A stretch of 64,000 bases of DNA from an uncultured Opitutia bacterium (GTDB lineage: Bacteria > Verrucomicrobiota > Verrucomicrobiia > Opitutales > Puniceicoccaceae): contig CAJXLM010000003.1 in assembly GCA_913056175.1 (NCBI GenBank), positions 29,509 through 93,508 on the forward strand, given 5' to 3'. Within the stretch, counting starts at the first letter, position 1. Every line of letters starts with the position of its first letter. Below the pieces are notes generated by a model that worked only from the letters and a program-made list of their open reading frames with translations, did no database searches and was not told where the DNA came from. Positions 16,808-24,687 of this stretch are shown in pieces. Both the position numbers and the translations under genes were made by a program.

Positions 16808-19219
16808 ATGGGATCCTCTCCTCCCAGACGCCGGGAACGCTCGCGCCGTTCCCTCCCCCGCGGCCGCGCGGCGCTGCGCCGGCGCGGGGAGGAGCTGTCC
16901 ACCGGCCGCATCCTCCGAGTGGCGGCTGCCTATGCCGCAGCGGCGCTCCTCCTCATGGTCATCGCCTTCGCCGGCCTTTCCCGGAACGACCCCCAGATTC
17001 GCCAGGGCGAGGTCGCCTCCGAGCGGATCGTGGCCGACTTCGGGTACGATTTTCCCAGCCGGGTGCGCACCGAGGAGCGCCGTGCCCTCGCCCGCGAGAA
17101 GGTTCCCCCCTTCTACGATGTCCGCATGGAGGAGTTCGAGAAATTCGCCCGCACCCTCAACGGCCTCGAACTGGACTACAGCGACCGCACGGAGGCGGAC
17201 AACGGCGCGGGCGCGGAACTCTCCGATCTGGACCGCCAGCAGGAGGCCGCCGCCTTCGTGCGCCGCTTTCTCGAGGAACGGAGGGTGGAGCTGCCCGTGG
17301 AAGCCACCGCCCTCTTTCTCTCCGAGACCAATCCCGGCCAGCGGAAACGCCTCCTCGGGGCTGCCCTCGCCGAGCTCGAGGACCTCTACCGCGAGGGCAT
17401 CATCGGCAACGATCCCGACTTCACCGGCATCGGCAGCTACAACCTCATCCTCCCCGAGGAGACGGACGGCGAACGGCAACGCCTGCGGATCCAGCGGGTG
17501 TACGACGCCAAGGTCGCCCTGCGCAACCGACTCGCCGAGCTGGACATCAATGACCGGCTCTTCAACGCGCTCTTCGTCCTCGCCAGCACCGCCATCGAGC
17601 CCAACCTGCGGTTCAACCCCGAGGTCACCCGCGCCCGCCGGGACGAGGCCGCCGCCAGCGTCGGGGAGGTCGTCGTCGAAGTGCCCGCCGGCGAGACCCT
17701 CATCGAACCCGGGGTGAAGGTGTCCCCGCTCGCCTTTGAGAAGCTCGCCCGGTACCGCCAGGAGGAGGCCGCCCGGGTCTCCGGCTTCCTCACCTCCGAC
17801 CCCCTCTTCCTCCAGCGCTCCTTCCTCGCCGTTCTCCTCCTCGCCGCCGCCGGGGGCGTCCTCCGGCTCGCCCTCCCCTCCGTACTCACCAGTCCCCGCC
17901 GCATGGGCACCCTCGGCTTGCTGGTCGTCGCCAACCTCCTCCTCTTCCGCCTGCTCCTGCTCCTGAACAGCCCGGAATGGCTCGGGCCCGACCCCACCCT
18001 CTCCGCGGTCCTTACCTCCGCAGCCCCCATTGCCTTCGCCCCGGTCACCGCCGGGATCCTGCTCGGGCCCCTCGTCGGGCTGCTCACCGCCTTCACCGTG
18101 AGCGGGTTCTACGCCCTCATGTTCGGGGACTCCCTCCTCCTCTTCCTCGGGGCCAACCTCGCCACCCTCGTGGGCCTCTTCCTCGCCCGGGACATCCGGC
18201 TCCGGGCCAATGTCGTCAGCGCCTGCACCCTTGCCGGGGTGGCCTTCGCCCTCTGCCTGCTCCTCGGGGGAGTCCTCGAGGGGACCCCCCTCGGTGCCCT
18301 CGGCCGGGAGGTCGCCTCCGCCCTCGTCGCCGGAGCACTCACCGGGGTGGCCGTCCTCGGGATCCTGCCGGTCCTCGAGAAGCTCTTCGCCTACAGCACC
18401 GACATCACCCTCCTCGAGTACACCGACTTCAACCACCCCTTGCTCCGCCGGATGCAACTGGAGGCCCCGGGGACCTACCACCACAGCCTGATGGTCGCCA
18501 GCCTCTCCGAGAACGCCGCCGCCGCCATCGGGGCCAACCCGCTCGTCTGCCGCGCCACGGCCCTCTTCCACGACGTCGGCAAGCTGGTCAAGCCGGAGTA
18601 CTTCACCGAGAACCAGATGGGCCGGGAGAATCCCCTGGTGGCCCAGAAGCCCTCCCTGGCCGCGGTGATCATCAAGCGCCACGTCAAGGAAGGGCTCGAG
18701 CTCGCCCGCCAGTACAAACTGCCCCGCGTCTTCCGGGACATCATCCGCGAGCACCACGGCACCAGCCTTATCCAGTACTTCTACCGCGAGGCGGTCCAGC
18801 GGCAGAACGGGCCCGGGGCGAACGAGGAGGACCGCCTCGAGGAGGTCCAGGAGGAGACCTACCGCTACGACGGTCCCAAGCCCCACAGCCCCGAGTCCGC
18901 CATCATCTTCTTCGCCGATTCGGTGGAGGCGGCCAGCCGCTCCCTCCCCAAGGTCAACGCGCAGAGCATCGACGACTTGCTCGAGGCCATCTTCCGCGAG
19001 CGAATGGAGGACGGACAACTCGACGAGTGTTCCCTCACCCTCCGCCAAGTCGCCGAGATCCGGAAGAGCTTCAGCCGCACCCTTCTCAACAGCCTCCACG
19101 CGCGGATCGCCTACCCGGAGCGCCCCGACAGCGCCGACACTGCCGGAAGGAACAGCGCCCGCGAGCGGGCCCAGCCACGCCCACCCCGTGCGCGGGATCG
19201 AGATCAGCAACCGGTGTAG
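16808..19219 (+). CDS. pgpH: 7TM-HD phosphodiesterase, PgpH/YqfF-like
   Basis: Membrane HD-domain protein (803 aa). A basic N-terminus and one membrane helix (residues 36-56) lead to a large extracytoplasmic 7TMR-HDED domain (about 60-320). Seven hydrophobic segments follow (about 340-550), then a cytoplasmic HD domain with the metal motif APGTYHHSLMVASLSENAA, FHDVGKLVKP, and REHHGTSLIQYFY. Characterised relatives (Listeria PgpH) hydrolyse cyclic di-AMP. A Gly-Pro-Arg-rich C-terminal tail overlaps ybeY by 32 bp. ATG at 16808 lies 11 bp after phoH. Confidence 0.92.
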   Translation: MGSSPPRRRERSRRSLPRGRAALRRRGEELSTGRILRVAAAYAAAALLLMVIAFAGLSRNDPQIRQGEVASERIVADFGYDFPSRVRTEERRALAREKVPPFYDVRMEEFEKFARTLNGLELDYSDRTEADNGAGAELSDLDRQQEAAAFVRRFLEERRVELPVEATALFLSETNPGQRKRLLGAALAELEDLYREGIIGNDPDFTGIGSYNLILPEETDGERQRLRIQRVYDAKVALRNRLAELDINDRLFNALFVLASTAIEPNLRFNPEVTRARRDEAAASVGEVVVEVPAGETLIEPGVKVSPLAFEKLARYRQEEAARVSGFLTSDPLFLQRSFLAVLLLAAAGGVLRLALPSVLTSPRRMGTLGLLVVANLLLFRLLLLLNSPEWLGPDPTLSAVLTSAAPIAFAPVTAGILLGPLVGLLTAFTVSGFYALMFGDSLLLFLGANLATLVGLFLARDIRLRANVVSACTLAGVAFALCLLLGGVLEGTPLGALGREVASALVAGALTGVAVLGILPVLEKLFAYSTDITLLEYTDFNHPLLRRMQLEAPGTYHHSLMVASLSENAAAAIGANPLVCRATALFHDVGKLVKPEYFTENQMGRENPLVAQKPSLAAVIIKRHVKEGLELARQYKLPRVFRDIIREHHGTSLIQYFYREAVQRQNGPGANEEDRLEEVQEETYRYDGPKPHSPESAIIFFADSVEAASRSLPKVNAQSIDDLLEAIFRERMEDGQLDECSLTLRQVAEIRKSFSRTLLNSLHARIAYPERPDSADTAGRNSARERAQPRPPRARDRDQQPV

Positions 19220-19661
19220 GGGCCTCCGCCTCGCCGCCGAAGAGGTCGCTGCAGCCCTCCGCTGTCTCGACGCCCACTTCCCCCGGCGCCCGCCTCCCGG
19301 CAACCTTTCCGTGGTCTTCCTCGACGAGAGCACCATGGGGGAGCTGCACGGGCGCTTCCTCGCCGATCCCTCCCCGACCGATGTCATTACCTTCCCCGGC
19401 GATCCCTCCTTCGGCGAGGCCGGGGAAATTTGCGCGGGCGCTGAACGGGCCGCGCGCGTGGCCGACGCGCACAACCACGGCCTCGACGCCGAGTTGACCC
19501 TCTACCTGGCCCACGGCTGGCTGCACCTCGCCGGATACGACGACCGCACCCCCGGGGAGCGCGCCCGCATGCGGGCGGCCGAACAGGAGGCCCTCGCCCA
19601 GGTCCGGGAAGGTCCGGGCCTTCCCTCCTTTGCGCTGGTGAGCGCTCCACCCGACCCCTAG
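19188..19661 (+). CDS. ybeY: Endoribonuclease / rRNA maturation factor YbeY
   Basis: Small metalloprotein (157 aa) needed for 16S rRNA 3' maturation and ribosome quality control. The family motif VVFLDESTMGELHGRFL and TDVITFPGD are present. The zinc motif, normally HGxLHLxGYDH, reads HGWLHLAGYDD, so the third ligand His is Asp. The start is GTG at 19188, inside the end of the 7TM-HD gene. No stronger start is seen downstream before the conserved region. Confidence 0.9.
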   Translation: MRGIEISNRCRGLRLAAEEVAAALRCLDAHFPRRPPPGNLSVVFLDESTMGELHGRFLADPSPTDVITFPGDPSFGEAGEICAGAERAARVADAHNHGLDAELTLYLAHGWLHLAGYDDRTPGERARMRAAEQEALAQVREGPGLPSFALVSAPPDP

Positions 19662-19671
19662 GATTCCTCCC

Positions 19672-20430
19672 GTGCTGCGCAATCTCCGCAACGCCTTCTT
19701 CACCGGCCTGGTGCTCCTCCTCCCCCTCGGAGTCACCTACATTGTGGTGAACTTTATCGTCGTCCGGGTCGGCGTGCCCGCCAGCCAGGTCTTCTTCTGG
19801 TACCTCGACGAAAATGTGCGGAACATCGCCCTGTTCAGCACGATCCTCAGCATCCTCTCCGTCCTCGCCCTCGTCGTCTTCATCATCGGGCTGGGCTTCT
19901 TCTCCCGCTACGTCATCGGCCGACTCGTCATCAATACGGTTGAGAAAATTCTCAGCCGTCTTCCTTTTATCAATACTGTCTATCGCTGGGTAAAACAGAT
20001 TGTAGATACATTTACCCAACAGCAGAAAACCGTTTTCCAGGAAGTCGTCCTCATCCAATACCCCCGCCGGGGCGTCTGGGCCGTCGGATTCCGTACCAGC
20101 GAGACCCGCGCGGAAATCCAGGCCAAGACCGGCCTGCAGCTATCCAACATCTTCGTGCCGACCACCCCCAACCCCACCAGTGGCTTCCTCCTCCTCGTTC
20201 CCTCCGACGAGGTGATCCCCCTCGAGATGAGCGTTTCCGACGGGATGAAGCTGATCATCTCCGGCGGGGCCGTGGCTCCCCCCTACGAGACCAACGACCC
20301 CGTGGAAAAAGAGCGACTCGACTCCCTCGTCCTTCCCCCGGGCGAAGTGCCCGGGCCGGAGGCGGCCTTCGGGGAAGGCGGAGAGCCCCACCCCTCCCTC
20401 GGTGCCGGGTCCGCCCGGCCCTCCCCCTGA
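19672..20430 (+). CDS. DUF502 family membrane protein
   Basis: Unknown-function integral membrane protein (252 aa) of the DUF502 family. Two long hydrophobic segments lie at residues 8-30 (FFTGLVLLLPLGVTYIVVNF) and about 55-80 (LSILSVLALVVFIIGLGF). The conserved block after them is RLPFINTVYRWVKQIVDTF, followed by VWAVGFRTSETRAEI and PNPTSGFLLLVPSDEVI. GTG at 19672, 10 bp after ybeY. Codons 87-120 use strikingly AT-rich triplets (see findings). The C-terminal 35 residues are Gly/Pro-rich and probably disordered. Confidence 0.88.
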   Translation: MLRNLRNAFFTGLVLLLPLGVTYIVVNFIVVRVGVPASQVFFWYLDENVRNIALFSTILSILSVLALVVFIIGLGFFSRYVIGRLVINTVEKILSRLPFINTVYRWVKQIVDTFTQQQKTVFQEVVLIQYPRRGVWAVGFRTSETRAEIQAKTGLQLSNIFVPTTPNPTSGFLLLVPSDEVIPLEMSVSDGMKLIISGGAVAPPYETNDPVEKERLDSLVLPPGEVPGPEAAFGEGGEPHPSLGAGSARPSP

Positions 20431-20687
20431 CGCCCGGCGAGGCCTTCGCCTCCTTCCCGCCCACGGGGGGAGTTTGGGAGGGATCGATGGATCTCCGTCC
20501 CCTTTTCCCGGCACCGGCGGACCGGGCCGTTTACCTTCCCCGGGACGCGCGCTCCGGAGGGTGGCCCTGGTTCCCGGGGGAGCACGGGTCGATCGGGGGT
20601 CCGTCCCCGAAAAAATCCGGTGCCGCAGGCAGCGGGGACAGGCATCGACCTCCCCGCCGGGAACGCGCCCGGCCGGTGCGGGAAGGG

Positions 20688-21686
20688 CTAGGCTGGTAGG
20701 CCCGGGGCGGGCCCGGTGGCGACCAGGCAGGTTTCCCCTTGCCAGGTGCGGGCGAGGCGGCGGGCGGCGAGCTGGGCGCGGACGCCACTGCAGCAGCCGA
20801 TCACCGCGCGCTGGCCGGGGGCGGGGAGGGGTCCGTGCGGTCCGACTTCCTCCCAGGGAATCCGAACCGCCTGCGGGGCGAGGGCGGGTCCCTCCTGCGG
20901 CCCGCGCACATCGAGCACGAAATCCTCCTCGCGGATCTCGGCGGGCCCGAGGAAGCAGAGCCGCGCCGCCCCCTCCGGTTCCGGGGCCCGGTCAAAGCGA
21001 AATCCCCCGAACCGCCAGCCCGGAGCTTCCACGGTGACCAGTTGGCCCAGCGGGGAGGGTTCGAGGCCGGCGAGAATGCCGAGGGTCATTTGTGCCTGCA
21101 GGTTGCCGAGCAGGCCGACCACCGGGCCGAGCACGCCCTCGCTGGCGCAGCTCCCCGCGCGTACGGGCAGGTCGGGAAAGACCGCGTGCAGGGAGGGTGC
21201 CGCCCCGCAGAACGCACCGGCATAACCGGAGAGTCCGGTCACGGAGGCGCTCACCAAGGGTACGCCCTGCCCGCGCCCGTAGTCGGAGAGGGAATAGCTC
21301 ACCGAGAAGCGATCGGCGCAATCGAGGACGAGGTCGTGCCCGTCGAGCTCCGCGCCGAGCCCGTCCGGCTCGAGAAAGCGGGTCCGGGCCACCAGCTCCA
21401 CCTCCGGGTTCAATGCGGACAGCCGCTCCACGGCCACCTCCGCCTTCAGCCGTCCGGCATCCTCTTCCCGGAAGAGCACCTGTCGGTGAAGGTTCGTCCG
21501 GTCCACGCGGTCCCCGTCGAACAGGGTCAGCCGCCCGATTCCCGCCCCGACCAGGGCGGGGGCGGCCGTCGCGGCAAGGCCGCCCGCGCCCACCACCGCC
21601 ACCCGGGCGGCGCGCACCGCGTGCTGCCCGCGCTCTCCGAAAGCGGGCACGGCGATCTGCCGGGCGTAGCGATCCTCCCCGCTCAC
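20688..21686 (-). CDS. thiF: ThiF-type adenylyltransferase fused to a rhodanese domain
   Basis: Adenylates the C-terminal Gly-Gly of ThiS so it can carry sulfur for the thiazole ring (332 aa). The nucleotide motif is VAVVGAGGLAATAAPALVGA; also TLFDGDRVDRTNLHRQVLF, and the Mg motif LDCADRF. A C-terminal rhodanese domain from about residue 250 has the active-site loop GCCSGVRAQ. The two CxxC zinc pairs usual in ThiF/MoeB are absent (SLHAVFPDLP where CxxC should be). The start is GTG at 21686, overlapping the thiE stop. It is last in thiOSGEF; the TPP riboswitch upstream should control it. HesA-type relatives are an alternative. Confidence 0.85.
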   Translation of the reverse strand: MSGEDRYARQIAVPAFGERGQHAVRAARVAVVGAGGLAATAAPALVGAGIGRLTLFDGDRVDRTNLHRQVLFREEDAGRLKAEVAVERLSALNPEVELVARTRFLEPDGLGAELDGHDLVLDCADRFSVSYSLSDYGRGQGVPLVSASVTGLSGYAGAFCGAAPSLHAVFPDLPVRAGSCASEGVLGPVVGLLGNLQAQMTLGILAGLEPSPLGQLVTVEAPGWRFGGFRFDRAPEPEGAARLCFLGPAEIREEDFVLDVRGPQEGPALAPQAVRIPWEEVGPHGPLPAPGQRAVIGCCSGVRAQLAARRLARTWQGETCLVATGPAPGLPA

Positions 21687-22279
21687 CGGGTTGCCTCCAG
21701 CCACTCTCGCACCCGGGCCGGAGGGTCCGCGTGCAGGGTCACGTCGGTGACCACCGCCAACGCGTCCGCCCCGGCGGCGAGGACCTCGGCCGCGCGCTCG
21801 ACGGTGAGCCCTCCAATGGCCACCAGGGGCAGGCGGCCGATCCGCCGCTTCCACGCGGTGATCCGCTCCGTTCCCTGCGGTGCCCACGGCATGACCTTGA
21901 GGCGCGTGGGGTAGATCGGGCCGAGGGCCACGTAGTCCGGTCCGGCGGCGAGCGCGGTTTCCAGCTCGGCCTCGTCGTGGGTGCTCACTCCCAACTGCAC
22001 CCCGGATCGCCGGAGGGCCTCCCGGTCGGCGGCGGCGAGGTCCTCCTGGCCGAGGTGGACATAGCCGACTCCCTCGGCGAGGGCTTCCTCCCAGTGGTCA
22101 TTGACCACCAGCCGGGCCCCCGCCCCTTCGCAGAGGCGCCGGGCCTCCCGGATTTCCCGGCGGAGCTCGGCACCCTCGAGCTCCTTGTTGCGCAGCTGGA
22201 CGAAGCGGAGGCCCGCGGGGAGGAGCTGCCGCAGCCAGCCGGCATCCTCGAGGATCGGATAGAAGCGGTCGGGGATCAT
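21683..22279 (-). CDS. thiE: Thiamine-phosphate synthase
   Basis: Joins the HMP-pyrophosphate and thiazole-phosphate halves of thiamine (198 aa, TIM barrel). Landmarks are [56 protein letters not shown] and [23 protein letters not shown] at 22279 overlaps the thiG stop by 4 bp. The open frame upstream is a shadow of thiG. Confidence 0.94.
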   Translation of the reverse strand: MIPDRFYPILEDAGWLRQLLPAGLRFVQLRNKELEGAELRREIREARRLCEGAGARLVVNDHWEEALAEGVGYVHLGQEDLAAADREALRRSGVQLGVSTHDEAELETALAAGPDYVALGPIYPTRLKVMPWAPQGTERITAWKRRIGRLPLVAIGGLTVERAAEVLAAGADALAVVTDVTLHADPPARVREWLEATR

Positions 22280-23049
22280 GGGAGGAAGGCCTGCCCGATC
22301 ACCGGGGTCGAAGGCGCGGCCATGTCGCGGGGCTCCATGGGGTCGGCAGCGCGGCCGAGGCGACCCGCCTCGAGGGCCCGGGCCATCGCCTCGGCCATCG
22401 CGGGGGGGTCGCCGGCCCGCGCGACGGCGGTGTTCAGGAGCACCGCGTCGTAGCCGAGTTCCATGGCCCGCAGGGCGTGCGAGGGCAGTCCGATCCCGGC
22501 ATCCACCACCAAGGGGATCTCCGGAAAACGGGCGCGCAGGGTGCGGAGGGCGTACTCGTTGGCCAGCCCGAGTCCGGACCCGATCGGGGATCCCCACGGC
22601 ATGAGCACCTCGCACCCCGCTGCCACCAGCCGATCCGCGAGGACGAGGTCCTCGGTGGTGTAGGGGAACACCTGGAATCCCTGCCGACTCAGCTCGCCCG
22701 CTGCCTCCACCAGCCCGAAGGGATCCGGCTGGAGGGTATCCGTGTCCCCGATCACCTCCAGCTTGACCCAGGGGGTGTCAAAGAGTTCGCGGGCCATTGC
22801 CGCGGTGGTGATCGCTTCCTTCGCCGAGTGGCAGCCCGCCGTGTTCGGGAGCACCCTGACCCCCAGCCCGCGGATCAAGCGCCAGAAGTCCTCCCCCGCC
22901 CGGCTTCCCCCGGCCTCCCGGCGCACGGAGACAGTGGCCACCCCGGCCCCGGAGCGGCGGAAGGACTCGGCGAGAACCGCCGGGGAGGGGTACTGCGCCG
23001 TCCCCAGGAGCAGCGGCGAGTCGATGGCGGACCCGTAAAAAGTCGGCAC
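22276..23049 (-). CDS. thiG: Thiazole synthase
   Basis: Builds the thiazole phosphate ring from deoxyxylulose phosphate, iminoglycine and ThiS thiocarboxylate (257 aa). The Schiff-base lysine is in [16 protein letters not shown]. Other landmarks are [36 protein letters not shown] and [14 protein letters not shown]. The start is GTG at 23049, three bases after the thiS stop. Iminoglycine would come from ThiO in the same operon, which implies aerobic thiazole synthesis. Confidence 0.95.
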   Translation of the reverse strand: MPTFYGSAIDSPLLLGTAQYPSPAVLAESFRRSGAGVATVSVRREAGGSRAGEDFWRLIRGLGVRVLPNTAGCHSAKEAITTAAMARELFDTPWVKLEVIGDTDTLQPDPFGLVEAAGELSRQGFQVFPYTTEDLVLADRLVAAGCEVLMPWGSPIGSGLGLANEYALRTLRARFPEIPLVVDAGIGLPSHALRAMELGYDAVLLNTAVARAGDPPAMAEAMARALEAGRLGRAADPMEPRDMAAPSTPVIGQAFLP

Positions 23050-23052
23050 GGC

Positions 23053-23250
23053 CTATCCTCCCTGCTGGGGGCTGACCACCTCGAGACGGTCCCCGGGGTG
23101 GACGGAAGTGACCTCCCGCTGGGCGGCCGGTACGAACTCCCCGTTCAGGGCGGTGGCGACCGCCTGGTCGGCGTAGCCCAACTCGTCCAGGATGGCCGAG
23201 AGGGCGCTCTTTTGCACTTCGCGGGTCTCCCCGTTCACGGTGATGGTCAT
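23053..23250 (-). CDS. thiS: Sulfur carrier protein ThiS
   Basis: 65-aa ubiquitin-fold sulfur carrier ending in Gly-Gly, which ThiF adenylates. It starts MTITVNGETREVQK and ends with the typical DRLEVVSPQQGG. ATG at 23250 overlaps the thiO stop (ATGA). The larger open frame upstream is a shadow. Confidence 0.93.
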   Translation of the reverse strand: MTITVNGETREVQKSALSAILDELGYADQAVATALNGEFVPAAQREVTSVHPGDRLEVVSPQQGG

Positions 23251-24245
23251 GGTGTGGCGATCTCCTCTTCGTGGCTGGCTAGCATCTCCGCCGCCTGCCG
23301 GGCGAGGGACGGGGCGAGGAGGAAGCCGTGCCGGTACAGTCCGTTGAGAAAAAGGGTCCGGCCTTCCCGGCGGACCTTCGGGAGGTGATCGGGGAAGGCG
23401 GGGCGGGCGTCCGCCCCGACCTCGAGCAACTCCCCCTCGCCGAAGGAGGGATGCAGGGCGAAGGCGGCGCTGAGGAGCTCGAGAACCGACCGCACCGTCG
23501 CCCGGTTTCGTTCCCCCGATTCGATGGAGGTGGCTCCGAGCATGTAGACGCCCCCGCCCCGGGGGACGATGTAGAGCGGGATGCGCGGGTGGAGAAGCCG
23601 GACGGTCCGGCGCAGCCGGACTTCCGGGCATCGCAGGACGACCATCTCGCCTTTCACCCCGCGGAGGTCCTCCAGCCGGTCGCGCGCGGCGAGCCCCCGG
23701 CAGTCGAGGGTCCAGCCCGGGCCGGGTTCGCCGTGCCGCCGCTCGATCGTCACTCCCCGGGCCGCCAGCCCCTCCACGAGCTGCGCCAACGCCCCCCGCG
23801 GGTCGAGGTGGGCTTCCTCCGGAAAAAACAGGCCTCGGGAGAAACGGCCGGCGAGGTCGGGCTCCAGGCTGCCGATCTGTTCGGCCCCGACGGTCTCATG
23901 AGCCCGGGTGCGGCGGGCAAAGCGGTCCAGTTCGCGTTGGTCGCGGCCGAGGGCGACCACCAGGGAGCCCTCGCGGGTTACGCAGTCCACCTGCCGCTCC
24001 CACCAGTCCGCCGCCTCCTCACCGAGACGCACGACCGGTTCCTCCGCGGTCTCTCCCTCGCACCACGGGGCGAGCATGCCACCGGCCCACCACGAGCAAC
24101 CGTGCTCCCCGGGTGGACCCGCCGGATCGAGCAGGCGGACCCGCCAGCCGCGGTCGACCAGTTCGGTGGCCGCGCACAGGCCGGCCACGCCTGCTCCCAG
24201 GATGGTGAGCGGCTCGTCGCGGGCGGGACTCGGTCTTTCCTCCAT
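23247..24245 (-). CDS. thiO: Glycine oxidase
   Basis: FAD enzyme (332 aa) that oxidises glycine to iminoglycine with oxygen for the ThiG reaction. The FAD motif is LTILGAGVAGLCAATELV; a family motif GCSWWAGGMLAPW and a C-terminal GLYRHGFLLAPSLA are present. It is the first gene behind the minus-strand TPP riboswitch. Presence of ThiO rather than ThiH indicates an oxygen-using pathway. Confidence 0.92.
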   Translation of the reverse strand: MEERPSPARDEPLTILGAGVAGLCAATELVDRGWRVRLLDPAGPPGEHGCSWWAGGMLAPWCEGETAEEPVVRLGEEAADWWERQVDCVTREGSLVVALGRDQRELDRFARRTRAHETVGAEQIGSLEPDLAGRFSRGLFFPEEAHLDPRGALAQLVEGLAARGVTIERRHGEPGPGWTLDCRGLAARDRLEDLRGVKGEMVVLRCPEVRLRRTVRLLHPRIPLYIVPRGGGVYMLGATSIESGERNRATVRSVLELLSAAFALHPSFGEGELLEVGADARPAFPDHLPKVRREGRTLFLNGLYRHGFLLAPSLARQAAEMLASHEEEIATP

Positions 24246-24255
24246 GGCTCTCGGC

Positions 24256-24289
24256 GGGTCGCCGGGGGGGGAGAGGAGGAGTGCGACCC
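24256..24289 (-). promoter_or_regulatory. Candidate riboswitch expression-platform hairpin
   Basis: A perfect 7-bp stem, GGGTCGC against GCGACCC (24283-24289 with 24256-24262 on the minus strand), encloses a pyrimidine-rich loop. It lies between the TPP aptamer and the thiO ATG and abuts the 3' strand of aptamer P1. It may switch access to the start region. There is no T-run, so translational control is more likely than termination. Confidence 0.4.
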
Positions 24290-24374
24290 CTTCCCTCCGC
24301 CGGCATCACCCGGGTCAGGTTCGATGGGTTGGCGCGGGTGCGCCTCTCAGCCCCGCAAGGGGCACCCCAAGGAT
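24287..24374 (-). ncRNA. TPP riboswitch (THI element), thiO operon
   Basis: Minus-strand leader with the conserved thi-box elements in order: CCTTGGGGTGCC, GGGGCTGAGA (CTGAGA at 24350-24345), the GAACCTGA core (24322-24315), then GGTGATGCCGGCGGAGGGA closing on AAGG of P1. It ends 42 bases before the thiO ATG, so thiOSGEF should be repressed by thiamine pyrophosphate. Confidence 0.95.
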
Positions 24375-24487
24375 AGGTCGCAGCAAACCCACGGTCCGCC
24401 CCTGGGTCAAGCCCGGCGCCCCCGGTGCGGAAAGGGGCCGGGGATTCGGGCTTGCCCGCGGGGCCTTCCTCCTCCCATTCTCTGCAG

Positions 24488-24588
24488 TTCTGCCACGGGG
24501 AGTGCGGGCGACCGCACTGAGAAATCGCCTGACCGGGCGATGACCCGCGAACCTGATCTGGATCATGCCAGCGAAGGAACCGGCAGGG
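24488..24588 (+). ncRNA. TPP riboswitch (THI element), symporter gene
   Basis: Plus-strand thi-box. P1 is CTGCC (24490-24494) against GGCAG (24582-24586). ACGGGGAGTGC leads to CTGAGA at 24517-24522. A P3 arm (ATCGCC with GGGCGAT) and the core GAACCTGATCTGGATCATG from 24549, then CCAGCGAAGGA, follow. The aptamer ends about 100 bases before the symporter ATG. It is back to back with the thiO riboswitch, 113 bp apart. Confidence 0.95.
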
Positions 24589-24687
24589 TGAAGGCGGCCG
24601 CGTGGCGCGCCTCTCCCCCCGGCCTCGCGGGGATTCCGGACTGGTTCGGGCAGTTGCGTCCGACCTGTATCCCTTCCCCGCAAGCCC

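Noticed and set aside
20487..20699. 70-codon frame after the DUF502 gene
   Set aside because: Arg/Pro/Gly-rich translation, no motif, overlaps the end of thiF. The 257-bp gap 20431-20687 holds only a weak GGCGA/TCGCC hairpin near 20436-20450.
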